64,000 nt of DNA from Parabacteroides hominis. Lineage in GTDB: Bacteria; Bacteroidota; Bacteroidia; Bacteroidales; Tannerellaceae. The notes below the pieces were generated by a model. The model saw nothing but the letters and a program-made list of their open reading frames with translations, was not told where the DNA came from and searched no databases. Made by a program: the position numbers and the translations under genes. The stretch is from the NCBI RefSeq assembly GCF_014287585.1, contig NZ_JACOOJ010000006.1, forward strand, positions 1 to 64,000. The letters run 5' to 3'. Below, piece by piece: positions 24,991 to 34,053 of the stretch (position 1 is the first letter of the stretch; each line of letters begins with the position of its first letter).

Positions 24991-25037
24991 AACGGGTTTC
25001 CGCTACGTTCTATTATTGGACGTATAGGGAACCCGTT
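24991..25037. terminator. Long stem-loop after aspD
   Basis: AACGGGTTTCC (24991-25001) pairs with GGGAACCCGTT (25027-25037), and inside TACGTTC (25004-25010) pairs with GGACGTA (25018-25024). The hairpin is strong but no long T run follows, so it may be a terminator or a mRNA-stabilising end. Confidence 0.5.
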
Positions 25038-25082
25038 CTCATAGATGCCCTTTATCAATCGATAGAAATTATTGAATAAAAG

Positions 25083-25098
25083 GTATTTATATAAATAC
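25083..25098. repeat. Perfect 16-bp palindrome upstream of aconitase
   Basis: GTATTTATATAAATAC is a perfect palindrome followed at once by TATTTTTG (25099-25106), which fits the -7 consensus. It could be an operator in the promoter of the aconitase operon. Confidence 0.4.
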
Positions 25099-25228
25099 TA
25101 TTTTTGTTAAAAGTAAGAAATGACATAACAAATAGTATGGTGTCTTAAATATTACATAATGGGTGATTACGAACCGGTATATTTGTGTGGAACGTGAATG
25201 ATATTGCTAACTAATAAAAAGAATAGAT

Positions 25229-27475
25229 ATGGTGTACGACATTGACATGCTGAGAAGCTTTTATTCTAATTTTCCGAAGCGGGTGGATGCAGCCCGCAAA
25301 CACGTTGGCCGTCCGTTGACCCTGGCCGAAAAGATCTTATATGCACATTTGTATAACGAATCGGACATCCGTCCTTTCCGCCGGGGCGAAGATTATGTGA
25401 ATTTCCGCCCCGATCGTGTCGCGATGCAGGATGCGACCGCGCAGATGGCGTTGCTTCAGTTTATGAATGCAGGGAAATCCAAATCTGCCGTTCCCGCCAC
25501 CGTGCACTGCGATCACCTGATCCAGGCGAATATGGGAGCGAAGACGGATATCGCAACGGCTACGCAGAGCAACAGCGAGGTCTACGATTTCCTGAAATCC
25601 GTTTCCGACAAGTACGGTATCGGCTTCTGGAAACCGGGAGCCGGCATTATCCACCAGGTGGTGCTTGAAAACTACGCTTTTCCCGGCGGCATGATGGTCG
25701 GCACGGACTCGCATACGCCTAATGCGGGCGGTTTGGGAATGATCGCTATCGGCGTAGGTGGAGCCGATGCCGTGGATGTGATGACCGGCATGGAATGGGA
25801 ATTGAAAATGCCGAAACTGATCGGCGTAAAACTGACCGGTAGCCTGAGCGGATGGGCATCCCCGAAAGACGTGATCCTGAAACTGGCAGGAATCCTCACC
25901 GTGAAAGGGGGAACGAATGCCATCATCGAATATTTCGGTCCCGGCGCCGCATCCTTGTCCGCGACAGGCAAAGCGACGATCTGTAATATGGGAGCCGAGG
26001 TAGGCGCCACGACTTCCCTTTTCCCGTTCGATCTGAACATGGCTACTTACCTGCGTGCCACAGGACGCGACACTGTGGCCGAGTGGGCGACAGCCATCTC
26101 CGACTATTTGGAAGCCGATATGGACGTACGGGCACAGCCGGATTCTTTCTACGACCGTGTGATCGTAATCGATTTGTCCGAACTGGAACCGCATATCAAC
26201 GGCCCGTTCACGCCGGATGCGGCAACGCCCATTTCCGAGTTTGCCGCCAAAGTGAAGGAGAACGATTGGCCTCGTAAGATGGAAGTCGGACTGATCGGTT
26301 CCTGTACGAACTCGTCCTACCAGGACTTGAGCCGTGCCGCTTCGATCGCCCGCCAGGCAGCCGAAGACAAGATACCGGTGGAAGCTCCGCTGATTATCAA
26401 CCCCGGCTCCGAACAAATCCGCTATACGGCCGAACGGGACGGTATCCTCGGCGATTTCGAGAAAATCGGCGCGACGATTATGGCCAACGCCTGCGGTCCG
26501 TGTATCGGGCAATGGAAACGGCATACCGACGACAATACGCGCAAAAACTCCATCGTCACCTCCTTTAACCGTAATTTCGCCAAACGGGCAGACGGCAATC
26601 CGAACACGCATGCTTTTGTCGCTTCCCCGGAACTGACGCTGGCGTTGACCATTGCCGGAGACCTCTGCTTCAACCCGCTGACCGATACGCTGAAAACCGC
26701 CGATGGCCGCGAAGTGAAACTGAAAGAACCGAAAGGCACTGACTTCCCGCCGAAGGGGTTCGAAGTGAAAGACAACGGTTATCTCGCTCCGACGGGCAAG
26801 GATGCCGAGGTAGTGATCAATCCCGGATCCAACCGCTTGCAGGAGCTGAAACCTTTTGCTCCCTGGGATGGCAAAGACCTGATCGGGATGCCGCTGTTGC
26901 TGAAAGCCGAAGGCAAATGCACGACCGACCATATCTCGATGGCTGGTCCGTGGCTTCGTTTCCGCGGACATCTGGAGAATATTTCGGACAATATGCTGAT
27001 GGGCGCCGTGAATGCTTTCAACGGCAAGACAAACAGCGTGCTGAACCAGCTGAACGGCGAGTATGAGGCGGTGTCGGCTGTCGCTAAGCAGTATAAGGCA
27101 AAGGGAATTTCTTCTATCGTCGTTGCGGAAGAAAACTACGGCGAGGGTTCGTCCCGTGAACATGCCGCTATGGAACCCCGTTTCCTGAATGTGAAAGTGA
27201 TCCTTGCCAAGAGTTTTGCCCGCATCCATGAAACGAACCTGAAAAAGCAGGGTATGCTTGCCCTCACTTTCGCCGATAAGGATGATTACAAAAAAGTACG
27301 TGAAGAAGACAAGATCTCGATCATCGGCCTGAAAGAGTTCGCACCCGGAAAACCGTTGACGGCAATCCTTTACCACGCCGACGGCACGGAAGAATCGTTC
27401 GCGGTGAATCATACCTATAATGAGTTGCAGATTAAATGGTTTAAAGCGGGGGCAGCGTTGAATGCAGCCCGATGA
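25229..27475 (+). CDS. acn: Aconitate hydratase
   Basis: A 748-residue [4Fe-4S] enzyme that interconverts citrate and isocitrate in the cytoplasm. Cluster cysteines appear in GSCTNSSY and [27 protein letters not shown] is the family signature and the swivel domain has [16 protein letters not shown]. The length and sequence are close to the mitochondrial-type aconitases found in Bacteroidetes rather than to AcnB. It heads a block with isocitrate dehydrogenase and citrate synthase, the oxidative branch that makes 2-oxoglutarate for glutamate synthesis. Confidence 0.95.
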   Translation: MVYDIDMLRSFYSNFPKRVDAARKHVGRPLTLAEKILYAHLYNESDIRPFRRGEDYVNFRPDRVAMQDATAQMALLQFMNAGKSKSAVPATVHCDHLIQANMGAKTDIATATQSNSEVYDFLKSVSDKYGIGFWKPGAGIIHQVVLENYAFPGGMMVGTDSHTPNAGGLGMIAIGVGGADAVDVMTGMEWELKMPKLIGVKLTGSLSGWASPKDVILKLAGILTVKGGTNAIIEYFGPGAASLSATGKATICNMGAEVGATTSLFPFDLNMATYLRATGRDTVAEWATAISDYLEADMDVRAQPDSFYDRVIVIDLSELEPHINGPFTPDAATPISEFAAKVKENDWPRKMEVGLIGSCTNSSYQDLSRAASIARQAAEDKIPVEAPLIINPGSEQIRYTAERDGILGDFEKIGATIMANACGPCIGQWKRHTDDNTRKNSIVTSFNRNFAKRADGNPNTHAFVASPELTLALTIAGDLCFNPLTDTLKTADGREVKLKEPKGTDFPPKGFEVKDNGYLAPTGKDAEVVINPGSNRLQELKPFAPWDGKDLIGMPLLLKAEGKCTTDHISMAGPWLRFRGHLENISDNMLMGAVNAFNGKTNSVLNQLNGEYEAVSAVAKQYKAKGISSIVVAEENYGEGSSREHAAMEPRFLNVKVILAKSFARIHETNLKKQGMLALTFADKDDYKKVREEDKISIIGLKEFAPGKPLTAILYHADGTEESFAVNHTYNELQIKWFKAGAALNAAR

Positions 27476-27483
27476 TAAATTGT

Positions 27484-27754
27484 TGATTTATCAGTGAGCT
27501 GGCAAACGCGAGGCAAGCCTCGTGCCGCAGTCTCTCTTTTGCCGTCTGCTTCAGCAGACGGTTTAAAAGATTTGGAGGCAAAGCCTCTTCCTCTGTGGAC
27601 TTCAGTCCCTTTTATCTATTGTATCAAAAGGGGTTAAAACCCACAGAGGAACCGGCAAAGCCGGAACAATCATCTATCCGTCTGCTGAAGCAGACGGCAA
27701 AAGAGAGCCTACGGCATAAGGCACAACTTTGTCTGTTAGCTCACCGGTAAATCA
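27484..27754. repeat. 271-bp nested palindromic intergenic element
   Basis: The element is bounded by imperfect 17-bp inverted ends (TGATTTATCAGTGAGCT at 27484-27500 with AGCTCACCGGTAAATCA at 27738-27754). Inside is a perfect 30-bp inverted repeat (27532-27561 with 27678-27707), each arm of which is itself a hairpin (CCGTCTGCT/AGCAGACGG), and a central pair CCTCTGTGG (27590-27598) with CCACAGAGG (27641-27649). It lies between aconitase and isocitrate dehydrogenase. Its end sequences recur at 48532-48579. It has no coding capacity and looks like a non-autonomous repeat. Confidence 0.7.
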
Positions 27755-27773
27755 TCATTTACAAAAATAAAAA

Positions 27774-29042
27774 ATGAAGATTATGAACAAAATAACAAAA
27801 CAAAACGGAATCCTCCATGTCCCCGATAAAGTAGTGATCCCGTTTATCGAAGGTGACGGGGTAGGTGCGGAGATCACGCCGGTCTGCCAGCGCATTGTCA
27901 ATGAAGCGATCGGTAGGGCTTATGGTGGCAAACGAAGGATTGAATGGAAAGAAGTACTGGCTGGCGGGAAAGCCTTCAAACAGACCGGCAGTTGGTTGCC
28001 CGACGAAACGATGGATGCTTTTCGCGAATATATGATCGGGATCAAAGGGCCGTTGACAACCCCTATCGGCGGCGGCATCCGTTCGCTGAACGTCGCCCTC
28101 AGGCAAACTCTCGACCTCTATGTATGCCTCCGTCCGGTGCGCTGGTTCCGTGGCGTAGTGACCCCCATCAAAGAACCGGAAAAAGTCGATATGTATATCT
28201 TCCGCGAGAATACCGAAGACATCTATGCTGGTATCGAATGGCAGCAAGGGACGCCCGAAGCCCGTAAATTCCTCCAATTCCTGACGGAAGAAATGGGAGT
28301 GACGAAGGTGCGTTTTCCCGAAACTTCCTCCTTCGGCGTGAAACCGGTTTCAATCGAGGGCACGGAACGTCTCGTACGCGCCGCCATCGAATTTGCACTG
28401 GCCAACCGCCTGCCCAGCGTCACGTTGGTGCATAAAGGAAACATCATGAAGTTTACGGAAGGCGGATTCAAACTGTGGGGATATGCGTTGGCGGAACGCG
28501 AGTTTCCCGACAGGACTTTTACATGGCCCCAGTATGAGAAGATTAAGAAGGAAAAAGGAGAGGATGCCGCCGCCACTGCTCTGTTGGATGCCGAAGCAGC
28601 CGGAAAGGTCGTCATCAAAGATGTGATTGCCGATGCCTTCCTCCAGAACACCCTTCTCGTGCCGGAAGAATATTCGGTGATTGCCACGCTGAACCTCAAT
28701 GGCGATTACGTCTCCGACCAGTTGGCGGCGATGGTAGGCGGTATCGGCATCGCGCCGGGAGCCAACATCAACTACGACAGCGGCTATGCGATCTTCGAAG
28801 CGACACACGGAACGGCGCCCAACATCGCCGGCAAAAACGTCGTCAATCCCTGCTCGCTCTTGCTATCTTCCGTCATGATGCTCGAATATATGGGATGGAA
28901 CGAAGCCGGACGATTGATAACCGCCGCGCTCGAACACGCCTTCACCGAAGGAAAGGCCACCCACGATCTCGCCCGCTTCATGCCGAACGGACAATCTCTC
29001 GGAACCAAAGAGTTTGGTGAATATATCATGTCTATTTTATAG
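27774..29042 (+). CDS. icd: Isocitrate dehydrogenase (NADP-type)
   Basis: A 422-residue enzyme that oxidises isocitrate to 2-oxoglutarate. It has the substrate loop [22 protein letters not shown], the metal and substrate region [31 protein letters not shown], and the cofactor end [23 protein letters not shown]. The pattern follows the E. coli-type homodimeric NADP enzyme. A second ATG at 27783 is an equally plausible start. It lies downstream of aconitase after a palindromic element and upstream of citrate synthase. Confidence 0.93.
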   Translation: MKIMNKITKQNGILHVPDKVVIPFIEGDGVGAEITPVCQRIVNEAIGRAYGGKRRIEWKEVLAGGKAFKQTGSWLPDETMDAFREYMIGIKGPLTTPIGGGIRSLNVALRQTLDLYVCLRPVRWFRGVVTPIKEPEKVDMYIFRENTEDIYAGIEWQQGTPEARKFLQFLTEEMGVTKVRFPETSSFGVKPVSIEGTERLVRAAIEFALANRLPSVTLVHKGNIMKFTEGGFKLWGYALAEREFPDRTFTWPQYEKIKKEKGEDAAATALLDAEAAGKVVIKDVIADAFLQNTLLVPEEYSVIATLNLNGDYVSDQLAAMVGGIGIAPGANINYDSGYAIFEATHGTAPNIAGKNVVNPCSLLLSSVMMLEYMGWNEAGRLITAALEHAFTEGKATHDLARFMPNGQSLGTKEFGEYIMSIL

Positions 29043-29062
29043 TTGCGACAAGGGAAATATTA

Positions 29063-29256
29063 AGAAACTGTTTTGATTTTTTACAAACAGCCTTATTTAT
29101 TATTTTATTGTTGTTTTCGCCTATGCTTTGAGCGTCTTTTCAGTCATATCCGTCCCTCCTCTTCGTCAGATAGCCCGCTATCTTCCTCATCAGAGTGACG
29201 GATCTGCCTCAAAAAGCCATCTCAAATCATGGGGCGAAAAAATCAAAACAGTTTCT
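29063..29256. repeat. 194-bp element with 20-bp perfect terminal inverted repeats
   Basis: AGAAACTGTTTTGATTTTTT at 29063-29082 is the exact inverse complement of 29237-29256. The interior holds further short inverted repeats (ATCCGTC with GACGGAT; GATAGC-cc-GCTATC) and no gene. It resembles a miniature inverted-repeat element or a long mRNA hairpin, placed between isocitrate dehydrogenase and citrate synthase. No clear target duplication is visible. Confidence 0.6.
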
Positions 29257-29278
29257 AAACCGATTAAAATTTATTACG

Positions 29279-30622
29279 ATGAAAAAGGAATATATCATTT
29301 ACAAATTGTCCGATGCATCCAAAGATGCATGCAAGATCGACAACGAACTGTTCCCGATGTACAATGTGAAGCGCGGCCTTCGTAACGAAGACGGTACGGG
29401 CGTGCTGGTCGGGCTGACGAAAGTCGGTAACGTGGTCGGCTACGAACGCCTGCCCGAAGGCGGCCTGAAAGCGATCCCCGGAAAACTGTTTTACCGTGGA
29501 TATGATGTGGAAGACATCGCGCACGGGCTGATCAAGGAGAAACGTTTCGGATTCGAAGAAGTTGCCTACCTGCTTCTGTCCGGTAAACTGCCCGACAAGG
29601 AAGAACTGGCAGGCTTCAAGGAACTGATCTGCGACAACATGCCGCTCGAACAGAAGACGAAGATGAACATCTTGGACTTGGAGGGGCAAAACATCATGAA
29701 CATCCTGGCCCGTAGCGTCCTCGAAATGTACACGTTCGACCCGAATCCAGACGATACGTCGCGCGACAACCTGATGCGCCAGTCGATCGAACTGATCTCC
29801 CGTTTCCCGACCATCATCGCCTATGCCTACAATATTTACCGGCATAGCCAGCAAGGCCGTTCGCTGCATATCCGCCACCCGCATGAAAACCTTTCGATTG
29901 CGGAAAACTTCCTTCACATGCTGAAAAAAGATTTTACCGACCTGGAAGCCCGTACGCTCGATTTGCTGCTTGTCCTGCAGGCCGAACATGGCGGAGGTAA
30001 CAACTCCACGTTTACCGTTCGCGTGACCAGCTCGACCGGCACGGACACCTATTCTTCCATTGCCGCCGGCATCGGTTCGCTGAAAGGCCCGTTGCACGGA
30101 GGGGCCAATATCCAGGTAGTCGATATGTTCCATCACTTGAAAGAAAACATTGCCGACTGGAAGAATGTGGACGAGATAGACACCTATTTCATGCGGATGC
30201 TGAACAAGGAAGCGTATAACAAGACCGGCCTGATCTACGGTATCGGACATGCCGTTTATACGATTTCCGATCCCCGTGCCGTCGTATTGAAAGAACTGGC
30301 ACGCGATCTCGCGAAGGAAAAAGGACGCGAAGAAGAATTTGCCTTCCTCGAATTGCTCGAAGCGCGCGCCATCGAATGCTTTGCCAAACATAAAGGGACG
30401 AAGAAGCGCGTCTCCTCGAACGTCGATTTCTATTCCGGCTTTGTCTATGAAATGATCGGATTGCCGCAGGAGATTTACACGCCGCTGTTCGCCATGGCAC
30501 GTATCGTCGGATGGACCGCCCACCGCATCGAAGAGTTGAACTTCGAAGGCAAACGCATCATCCGCCCGGCCTACAAGAACGTCCTCGAAGAACTGAAGTA
30601 CGTTCCTGTTGCCGAACGCTGA
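29279..30622 (+). CDS. gltA: Citrate synthase
   Basis: A 447-residue enzyme that condenses acetyl-CoA and oxaloacetate. Catalytic parts are visible: LHGGANIQVVDMF with the first histidine, YGIGHAVYTISDPRA with the second, and SSNVDFYSGFVYEMIG with the aspartate. The N-terminal extension compared with short type II enzymes is usual for Bacteroidetes. The start at 29279 is chosen because an earlier frame opening at 29195 runs through the inverted-repeat element. It is the last gene of the acn-icd-gltA block. Confidence 0.93.
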   Translation: MKKEYIIYKLSDASKDACKIDNELFPMYNVKRGLRNEDGTGVLVGLTKVGNVVGYERLPEGGLKAIPGKLFYRGYDVEDIAHGLIKEKRFGFEEVAYLLLSGKLPDKEELAGFKELICDNMPLEQKTKMNILDLEGQNIMNILARSVLEMYTFDPNPDDTSRDNLMRQSIELISRFPTIIAYAYNIYRHSQQGRSLHIRHPHENLSIAENFLHMLKKDFTDLEARTLDLLLVLQAEHGGGNNSTFTVRVTSSTGTDTYSSIAAGIGSLKGPLHGGANIQVVDMFHHLKENIADWKNVDEIDTYFMRMLNKEAYNKTGLIYGIGHAVYTISDPRAVVLKELARDLAKEKGREEEFAFLELLEARAIECFAKHKGTKKRVSSNVDFYSGFVYEMIGLPQEIYTPLFAMARIVGWTAHRIEELNFEGKRIIRPAYKNVLEELKYVPVAER

Positions 30623-30641
30623 TCCCTTCTGATCTCAGTGC

Positions 30642-31082
30642 CTACGCAGGGCGGACGGACCTGCGGCGCGCTATGACGATTCCCCCGATTACGGCGATGA
30701 TCCCGGCTGCCCATTTGCAAATGGAAAGCGGGTCTCGCCGTTTTTCGGTTATTTCGGCTGAGTGGTTTTCCTTTTTGAGCTTGGTAGCCCCGGCGCTGTT
30801 CCGTTTCAGGCTGTCCTGCGTGTAGGAACGCCGGTTACGGGCTGTCCGGCTGTGGACGACTGCCGAGACATATTGCCTGCCTGCGCTGTCGGGAGGAGAG
30901 AGGCGGATCATTTCATAGAGGCGGATGTCCTCGCACTCCGTTTGCCGTCCACGGATGAAAGAGAGGCTGTCCGTATGCAGGCGAAAACTTTCCACCTGCC
31001 GCCGTACTGATTTTTCCTGCTGTTTCCGTACCGAGCAGGCCGTCGGGAGCAGGATTAGTCCCGTTAGCAGGCATCCGGCCAT
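30642..31082 (-). CDS. Small lipoprotein-like protein with C-terminal membrane segment
   Basis: A 146-residue protein. The start MAGCLLTGLILLPTACSVRK looks like a lipoprotein signal, the middle is charged and helix-rich, and a TM helix lies near the end (KWAAGIIAVIGGIVIARRR). I do not recognise a named family. It starts 13 nt after the small membrane protein and is the third gene after the amidase. The combination with amidase and small membrane protein resembles a phage lysis cassette with a spanin-like last gene, which is only an analogy. Two earlier in-frame ATG codons would overlap the preceding gene. Confidence 0.65.
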   Translation of the reverse strand: MAGCLLTGLILLPTACSVRKQQEKSVRRQVESFRLHTDSLSFIRGRQTECEDIRLYEMIRLSPPDSAGRQYVSAVVHSRTARNRRSYTQDSLKRNSAGATKLKKENHSAEITEKRRDPLSICKWAAGIIAVIGGIVIARRRSVRPA

Positions 31083-31095
31083 GAACCGAAACCAT

Positions 31096-31311
31096 TCATT
31101 CCCTATCATCCCGTTTCCCATATCTGTATTTATATGTATAGTCGACTCCGAACAACGCGCCGGCGAAAGTAGATATTTCGCCGAACCCGACCAATACGGA
31201 ATTATGTATCTCGCCTGCCGGTGAGCACCAGAATCCCATGAACAGCAATGTGACCCCTGCCAGCGACAGCGCGATGGCTACGGCCAGCTGGCAGGTGAAC
31301 GGATGGTGCAT
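31096..31311 (-). CDS. Small two-helix membrane protein, holin-like
   Basis: A 71-residue protein with two hydrophobic helices (LAVAIALSLAGVTLLFMGFW and VGFGEISTFAGALFGV) joined by a short polar loop SPAGEIHNS, ending in a charged tail YKYRYGKRDDRE. The start at 31311, four nt after the amidase stop, is preferred over longer frames. Size, topology and position fit a holin, but no family is recognised with certainty. Similar proteins commonly accompany the amidase in Bacteroidales genomes, as far as I recall. Confidence 0.65.
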   Translation of the reverse strand: MHHPFTCQLAVAIALSLAGVTLLFMGFWCSPAGEIHNSVLVGFGEISTFAGALFGVDYTYKYRYGKRDDRE

Positions 31312-31315
31312 TTTC

Positions 31316-31726
31316 CTACAGTCCCGCATATTCTTCCTCCGCATTAAAACAAGGGCAGGCTTTCCGGGCCCCTAAATCCCGGTGTCCGCATATCCTGCTC
31401 ATCGGGAACCTTATTTTCAAGAGTTTTAGCAAAATTTTGAGCGATTCCCTTTGCCCGTCCGTCCGGGTGTCTTCAGGATTGCCGGCGGCATCCAGCCCGC
31501 CTTCGTAGCAAATACCGATGCTGTTGCGGTTGTAGCCCTTCACATGCGCCGGGACTTGTTCGAGAGGCCGCATGGAGATGATTTGGCCGTTGCGGCGGAT
31601 GTAGTAGTTGTAGCCGGCCCGGACGAACCCGCGTGCTTTGTGGTCGCGTTCCAACTGTTCAGGCGTGTAGTCCTGTGTCTCCCTCGTAGCGGAGCAATGC
31701 AAGACGATCAAATTGATTTTTCTCAT
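31316..31726 (-). CDS. N-acetylmuramoyl-L-alanine amidase (amidase_2 / T7 lysozyme-like)
   Basis: A 136-residue zinc amidase that cleaves the bond between N-acetylmuramic acid and L-alanine in peptidoglycan. It opens INLIVLHCSATRE with the first zinc histidine, has GYNYYIRRNGQIISMRPLEQVPAHVKGYN with the second region, NSIGICYEGG, and the ICGHRDLGARKACPCF end carrying the last zinc ligands. No signal peptide is present, as in T7 lysozyme and phage endolysins. It is the first gene of a three-gene unit preceded by an array of 10-bp repeats shared with the HU-like gene at 41299. Confidence 0.9.
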   Translation of the reverse strand: MRKINLIVLHCSATRETQDYTPEQLERDHKARGFVRAGYNYYIRRNGQIISMRPLEQVPAHVKGYNRNSIGICYEGGLDAAGNPEDTRTDGQRESLKILLKLLKIRFPMSRICGHRDLGARKACPCFNAEEEYAGL

Positions 31727-31780
31727 AATCCTTAATTTTTAATTTTTAATTTTTAATTCTTAATTCTTAATTCTCAAAAG

Positions 31781-31856
31781 CGAAGGTATGAGGATAGCGG
31801 GAGAAGGAATCGGCTTCTGTCGGCGAGTGTCGCTATTTGTCGGTATAAGTCGGCAT
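31781..31856 (-). promoter_or_regulatory. Amidase operon promoter with 10-bp phased repeat array
   Basis: Reading the minus strand, five consecutive 10-bp units (ATGCCGACTT, ATACCGACAA, ATAGCGACAC, TCGCCGACAG, AAGCCGATTC) fill 31856-31807. They are followed by 18 bp and a -7-like box TACCTTCG (31788-31781), about 55 nt before the amidase start. The array takes the place of a -33 element. The HU-like gene promoter at 41156-41241 has the same design and spacing. Confidence 0.65.
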
Positions 31857-31921
31857 AAACTGCCGTTGCCGGGCAGGACCTGGGAAGTCGGACAGGTGGA
31901 AAGCCTTACCGGCGGTTGTAG

Positions 31922-32152
31922 TTATTTAACTTCCCAGGTTTCCGGGTCGCCCAAGTGGTCGACGAGGATAGTGGTTTGCAGCGGGGTGAACACTTTTTGC
32001 CCCTTGCGGTAGCCGGCGAGCAACAGTTCTTCCCACAATTCTTCGTCACGTCTGATCCATCGCGCCAACTGCGTGGATGCCGATTTCGGCTGTATATTTT
32101 TGAAATACAGCATGGCCAGTTCGGCATGGCCGTAGATTCTGTCCTTATCCAT
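31922..32152 (-). CDS. DUF4248 domain protein
   Basis: A 76-residue protein matching my recollection of the Bacteroidales DUF4248 family: RIYGHAELAMLYFKNIQPKSASTQLARWIRRDEELWEEL, then a proline-containing TPLQTTILVDHLGDPETWE. It looks like a small helix-turn-helix-type DNA-binding protein, as in excisionase-like proteins, but this role is inference. Its start overlaps the stop of the upstream unknown gene by 8 nt, so they are in one operon. Confidence 0.75.
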   Translation of the reverse strand: MDKDRIYGHAELAMLYFKNIQPKSASTQLARWIRRDEELWEELLLAGYRKGQKVFTPLQTTILVDHLGDPETWEVK

Positions 32153-32672
32153 TCTTGTTTTCTTTTAAACGTTTTTGTTTGAAATATTCTTCACGAGTGA
32201 TGCACTTTCCTGTATCGACGGAAGGCAATACATTCTTTTCGAGGCGCGATTGTTCCTCTTTGTAACGGATGATGTCCGCGCGTCGCTGCTCCGTGAATTG
32301 CAGGAGCGAGGAGGTGATGAACAGCGCGTCCACCATCCCGTAGAACCGTCCGTAGCGCCCGCATTTGAGGCGATGGAAGAAGAGCAGGATTTCCGAAGCC
32401 TTCAAGTTCGGGTATTCCGCCAGTATCAGTGCCGCCAGGTCCTTCTGGCGCGCGACCGTCATCTTTTCCCGTACGCCAGTGAAGTTGTTGAGATTCTCGA
32501 TCTGGATGCAGAGCCAGACGATGACGGTCTGCCAGCCATAGCCTTCCGCTATGACCTCGAGCGACGGGGCGGAGCCGAGATAAGCCCGCGCCTCGTTGCG
32601 TGCGGTGGCGATTTGCAGGTCGGGGGTGAAGAGTTTCAGGAACTGTTCGGCCGGCCCGTAGCGTTTGCGCAT
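32145..32672 (-). CDS. Unknown protein of the DUF4373-DUF4248 block
   Basis: A 175-residue, largely helical protein without signal peptide. Conserved-looking stretches are YGWQTVIVWLCIQIENLNNF, LAALILAEYPNLKASEILLF and GRYGRFYGMVDALFI. I recall similar proteins (possibly DUF6633) beside DUF4248 in Bacteroidales, but I cannot confirm this. The start at 32672 follows the DUF4373 stop with one base between (TGACATG); an earlier frame opening would overlap that gene by about 100 nt. It is translationally coupled on both sides. A role in DNA metabolism with its neighbours is only a guess. Confidence 0.65.
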   Translation of the reverse strand: MRKRYGPAEQFLKLFTPDLQIATARNEARAYLGSAPSLEVIAEGYGWQTVIVWLCIQIENLNNFTGVREKMTVARQKDLAALILAEYPNLKASEILLFFHRLKCGRYGRFYGMVDALFITSSLLQFTEQRRADIIRYKEEQSRLEKNVLPSVDTGKCITREEYFKQKRLKENKNG

Positions 32673-32673
32673 G

Positions 32674-33354
32674 TCAGCAACCTTTTGTTGCTTCTTGAGC
32701 CATGCGGAGGATTTCTGCCCGTCGGGCTGCTTCCCCATGATCGTTTGATGATTGATTTCCATAAAATCCGCCATGTTGTGTTGTTGTATTTTTATTTATA
32801 TTTCCATTTATATTTACCGGGGTTTTTGCGGTAGAAACACCTGTTCCCGTTGCAATAACTCCGGCATCAGCCTCATGATCGGTGGTTTTTGCAGCAGTAA
32901 CGGTGGTTTCTGTCACATTAACTTCCTCATGGGGCGCAGTAGTCCCGTTTTTGTCTGCTGACAATTTTCGGGGTGCAAGCAGGTTGATGTCCGTGTCAAT
33001 CCGTACCGCCGTCCGCCGGCTGATCTCTTCGAAACGTTGTTGGATGCCGACGGACGAGAGTATCTGCCGGTATTCCATCAATTCGCTGTCGAAGAGGCGG
33101 ATCTGCACACAGAATCCGATCACATCTTTCACAAGCGTTTCGTCCTGTCCGGTCGTGAAACCGATGTCGAAACAGAAATCGCTGTCGTAGCGGGCGTAAT
33201 ATCCGTTCCCGCCGTAGATCTCGCACAAGATGGCGAGATAGATGCAGATGCCGTTGCATCCGTATCGTTGCGCAAGGCGTTGTATTTTCCTATCGGACAT
33301 GAAATGGGTGTCCAACGGGAAATAGTCGAGCCCCTTTCTTATGGGTCGTGCCAT
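32674..33354 (-). CDS. DUF4373 (Lin1244/Lin1753-like N-terminal) domain protein
   Basis: A 226-residue protein. The N-terminal 110 residues (KGLDYFPLDTHFMSDRKIQRLAQRYGCNGICIYLAILCEIYG) match the Lin1244/Lin1753 domain found in phage and ICE replication-initiation-type proteins. The C-terminal half is low-complexity and rich in Thr, Ala and Asn. No catalytic motif is visible. It heads the minus-strand block and borders the AT-rich region before the restriction island. It could be part of an old mobile element. Confidence 0.8.
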   Translation of the reverse strand: MARPIRKGLDYFPLDTHFMSDRKIQRLAQRYGCNGICIYLAILCEIYGGNGYYARYDSDFCFDIGFTTGQDETLVKDVIGFCVQIRLFDSELMEYRQILSSVGIQQRFEEISRRTAVRIDTDINLLAPRKLSADKNGTTAPHEEVNVTETTVTAAKTTDHEADAGVIATGTGVSTAKTPVNINGNINKNTTTQHGGFYGNQSSNDHGEAARRAEILRMAQEATKGC

Positions 33355-33360
33355 TTTTTG

Positions 33361-34053
33361 TTTATTAAGTTATTAAAAAACCGTAGGTTAACTTTCCGGT
33401 ATGAAAAAGGGGGAGAATGAATTGATGGATTTAGTATTAGCGTAAACCAAGAAATCGAACTCCGGAATTTCCATTAAAGGTTCGACTTCCTGGTTCCAGC
33501 CGGCAAAAGTAACGGAAAACTCTTATAGTGCCAAAGGTTTTGTAAATCAAAGTTTGAAAGTCTATTTTCGACCCTTTCCCCGAAACCGGAAAAATAAGAA
33601 CCGGCAGGATGAATTTGAATGTTAAAACAGACAATATCCCCCTTAAAAACGTGTAATATCGTATTGAGTTGGATCATAGATGGTTAGTAAAAACAGTGTT
33701 TGTTAAAAAATATTACCCTTGCAGGAAAATTGAAATATATGGGGTATAAAATCAAAATAAACGCGATGGTGTTTCGATTTGGACTAATGGGGTTTTGGGG
33801 GAATGGTACAATAAGGGGGAAGGTGGGGCTTGTGGGGTGGAAATGTCCAAAGGGAGACATGATTTAGCATAATTTACCCTACAAAATCGATGTGTCATGA
33901 TATGAAATGAGAAAATTGGGCTTATATAAAGGGGATATTTCATATCTTTATGGCCTGATAAAAAATATCGATAGTAGGTGCGACTCTTAGAGATTGCAAA
34001 TATGTTAGGTATTGAAATAAAGGATTCAATAGATAGCTAAAGAGTGGATAAGT
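33361..34053. other. About 690-bp AT-rich non-coding region before hsdR
   Basis: No gene, tRNA or insertion sequence is visible. Base composition drops sharply from the core genes to the left. G-runs and stop codons occur in all frames. A TATCTTTA box about 30 nt after a TATATAAA stretch (33920-33951) may be part of the hsdR promoter, but spacing is poor. This region marks the left edge of the restriction island. Confidence 0.4.

Noticed and set aside
25337..27412. A 691-codon open frame antisense to aconitase
   Set aside because: Same reason: composition-driven antisense frame, with low-complexity His/Arg/Gln-rich translation and no family features.
31732..31775. Runs of TTAATTTTTAA type sequence considered as recombination sites or mobile element ends
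   Set aside because: Similar AT-rich runs occur in other intergenic gaps of this window (for example near 9840 and 42820), so they look like ordinary Bacteroidales spacer sequence.
33440..33510. Segment with GGTTCGACTTC resembling a tRNA T arm, considered as a tRNA fragment or att site
   Set aside because: No acceptor stem or anticodon arm can be folded around it and no matching copy was found at the other side of the restriction island.
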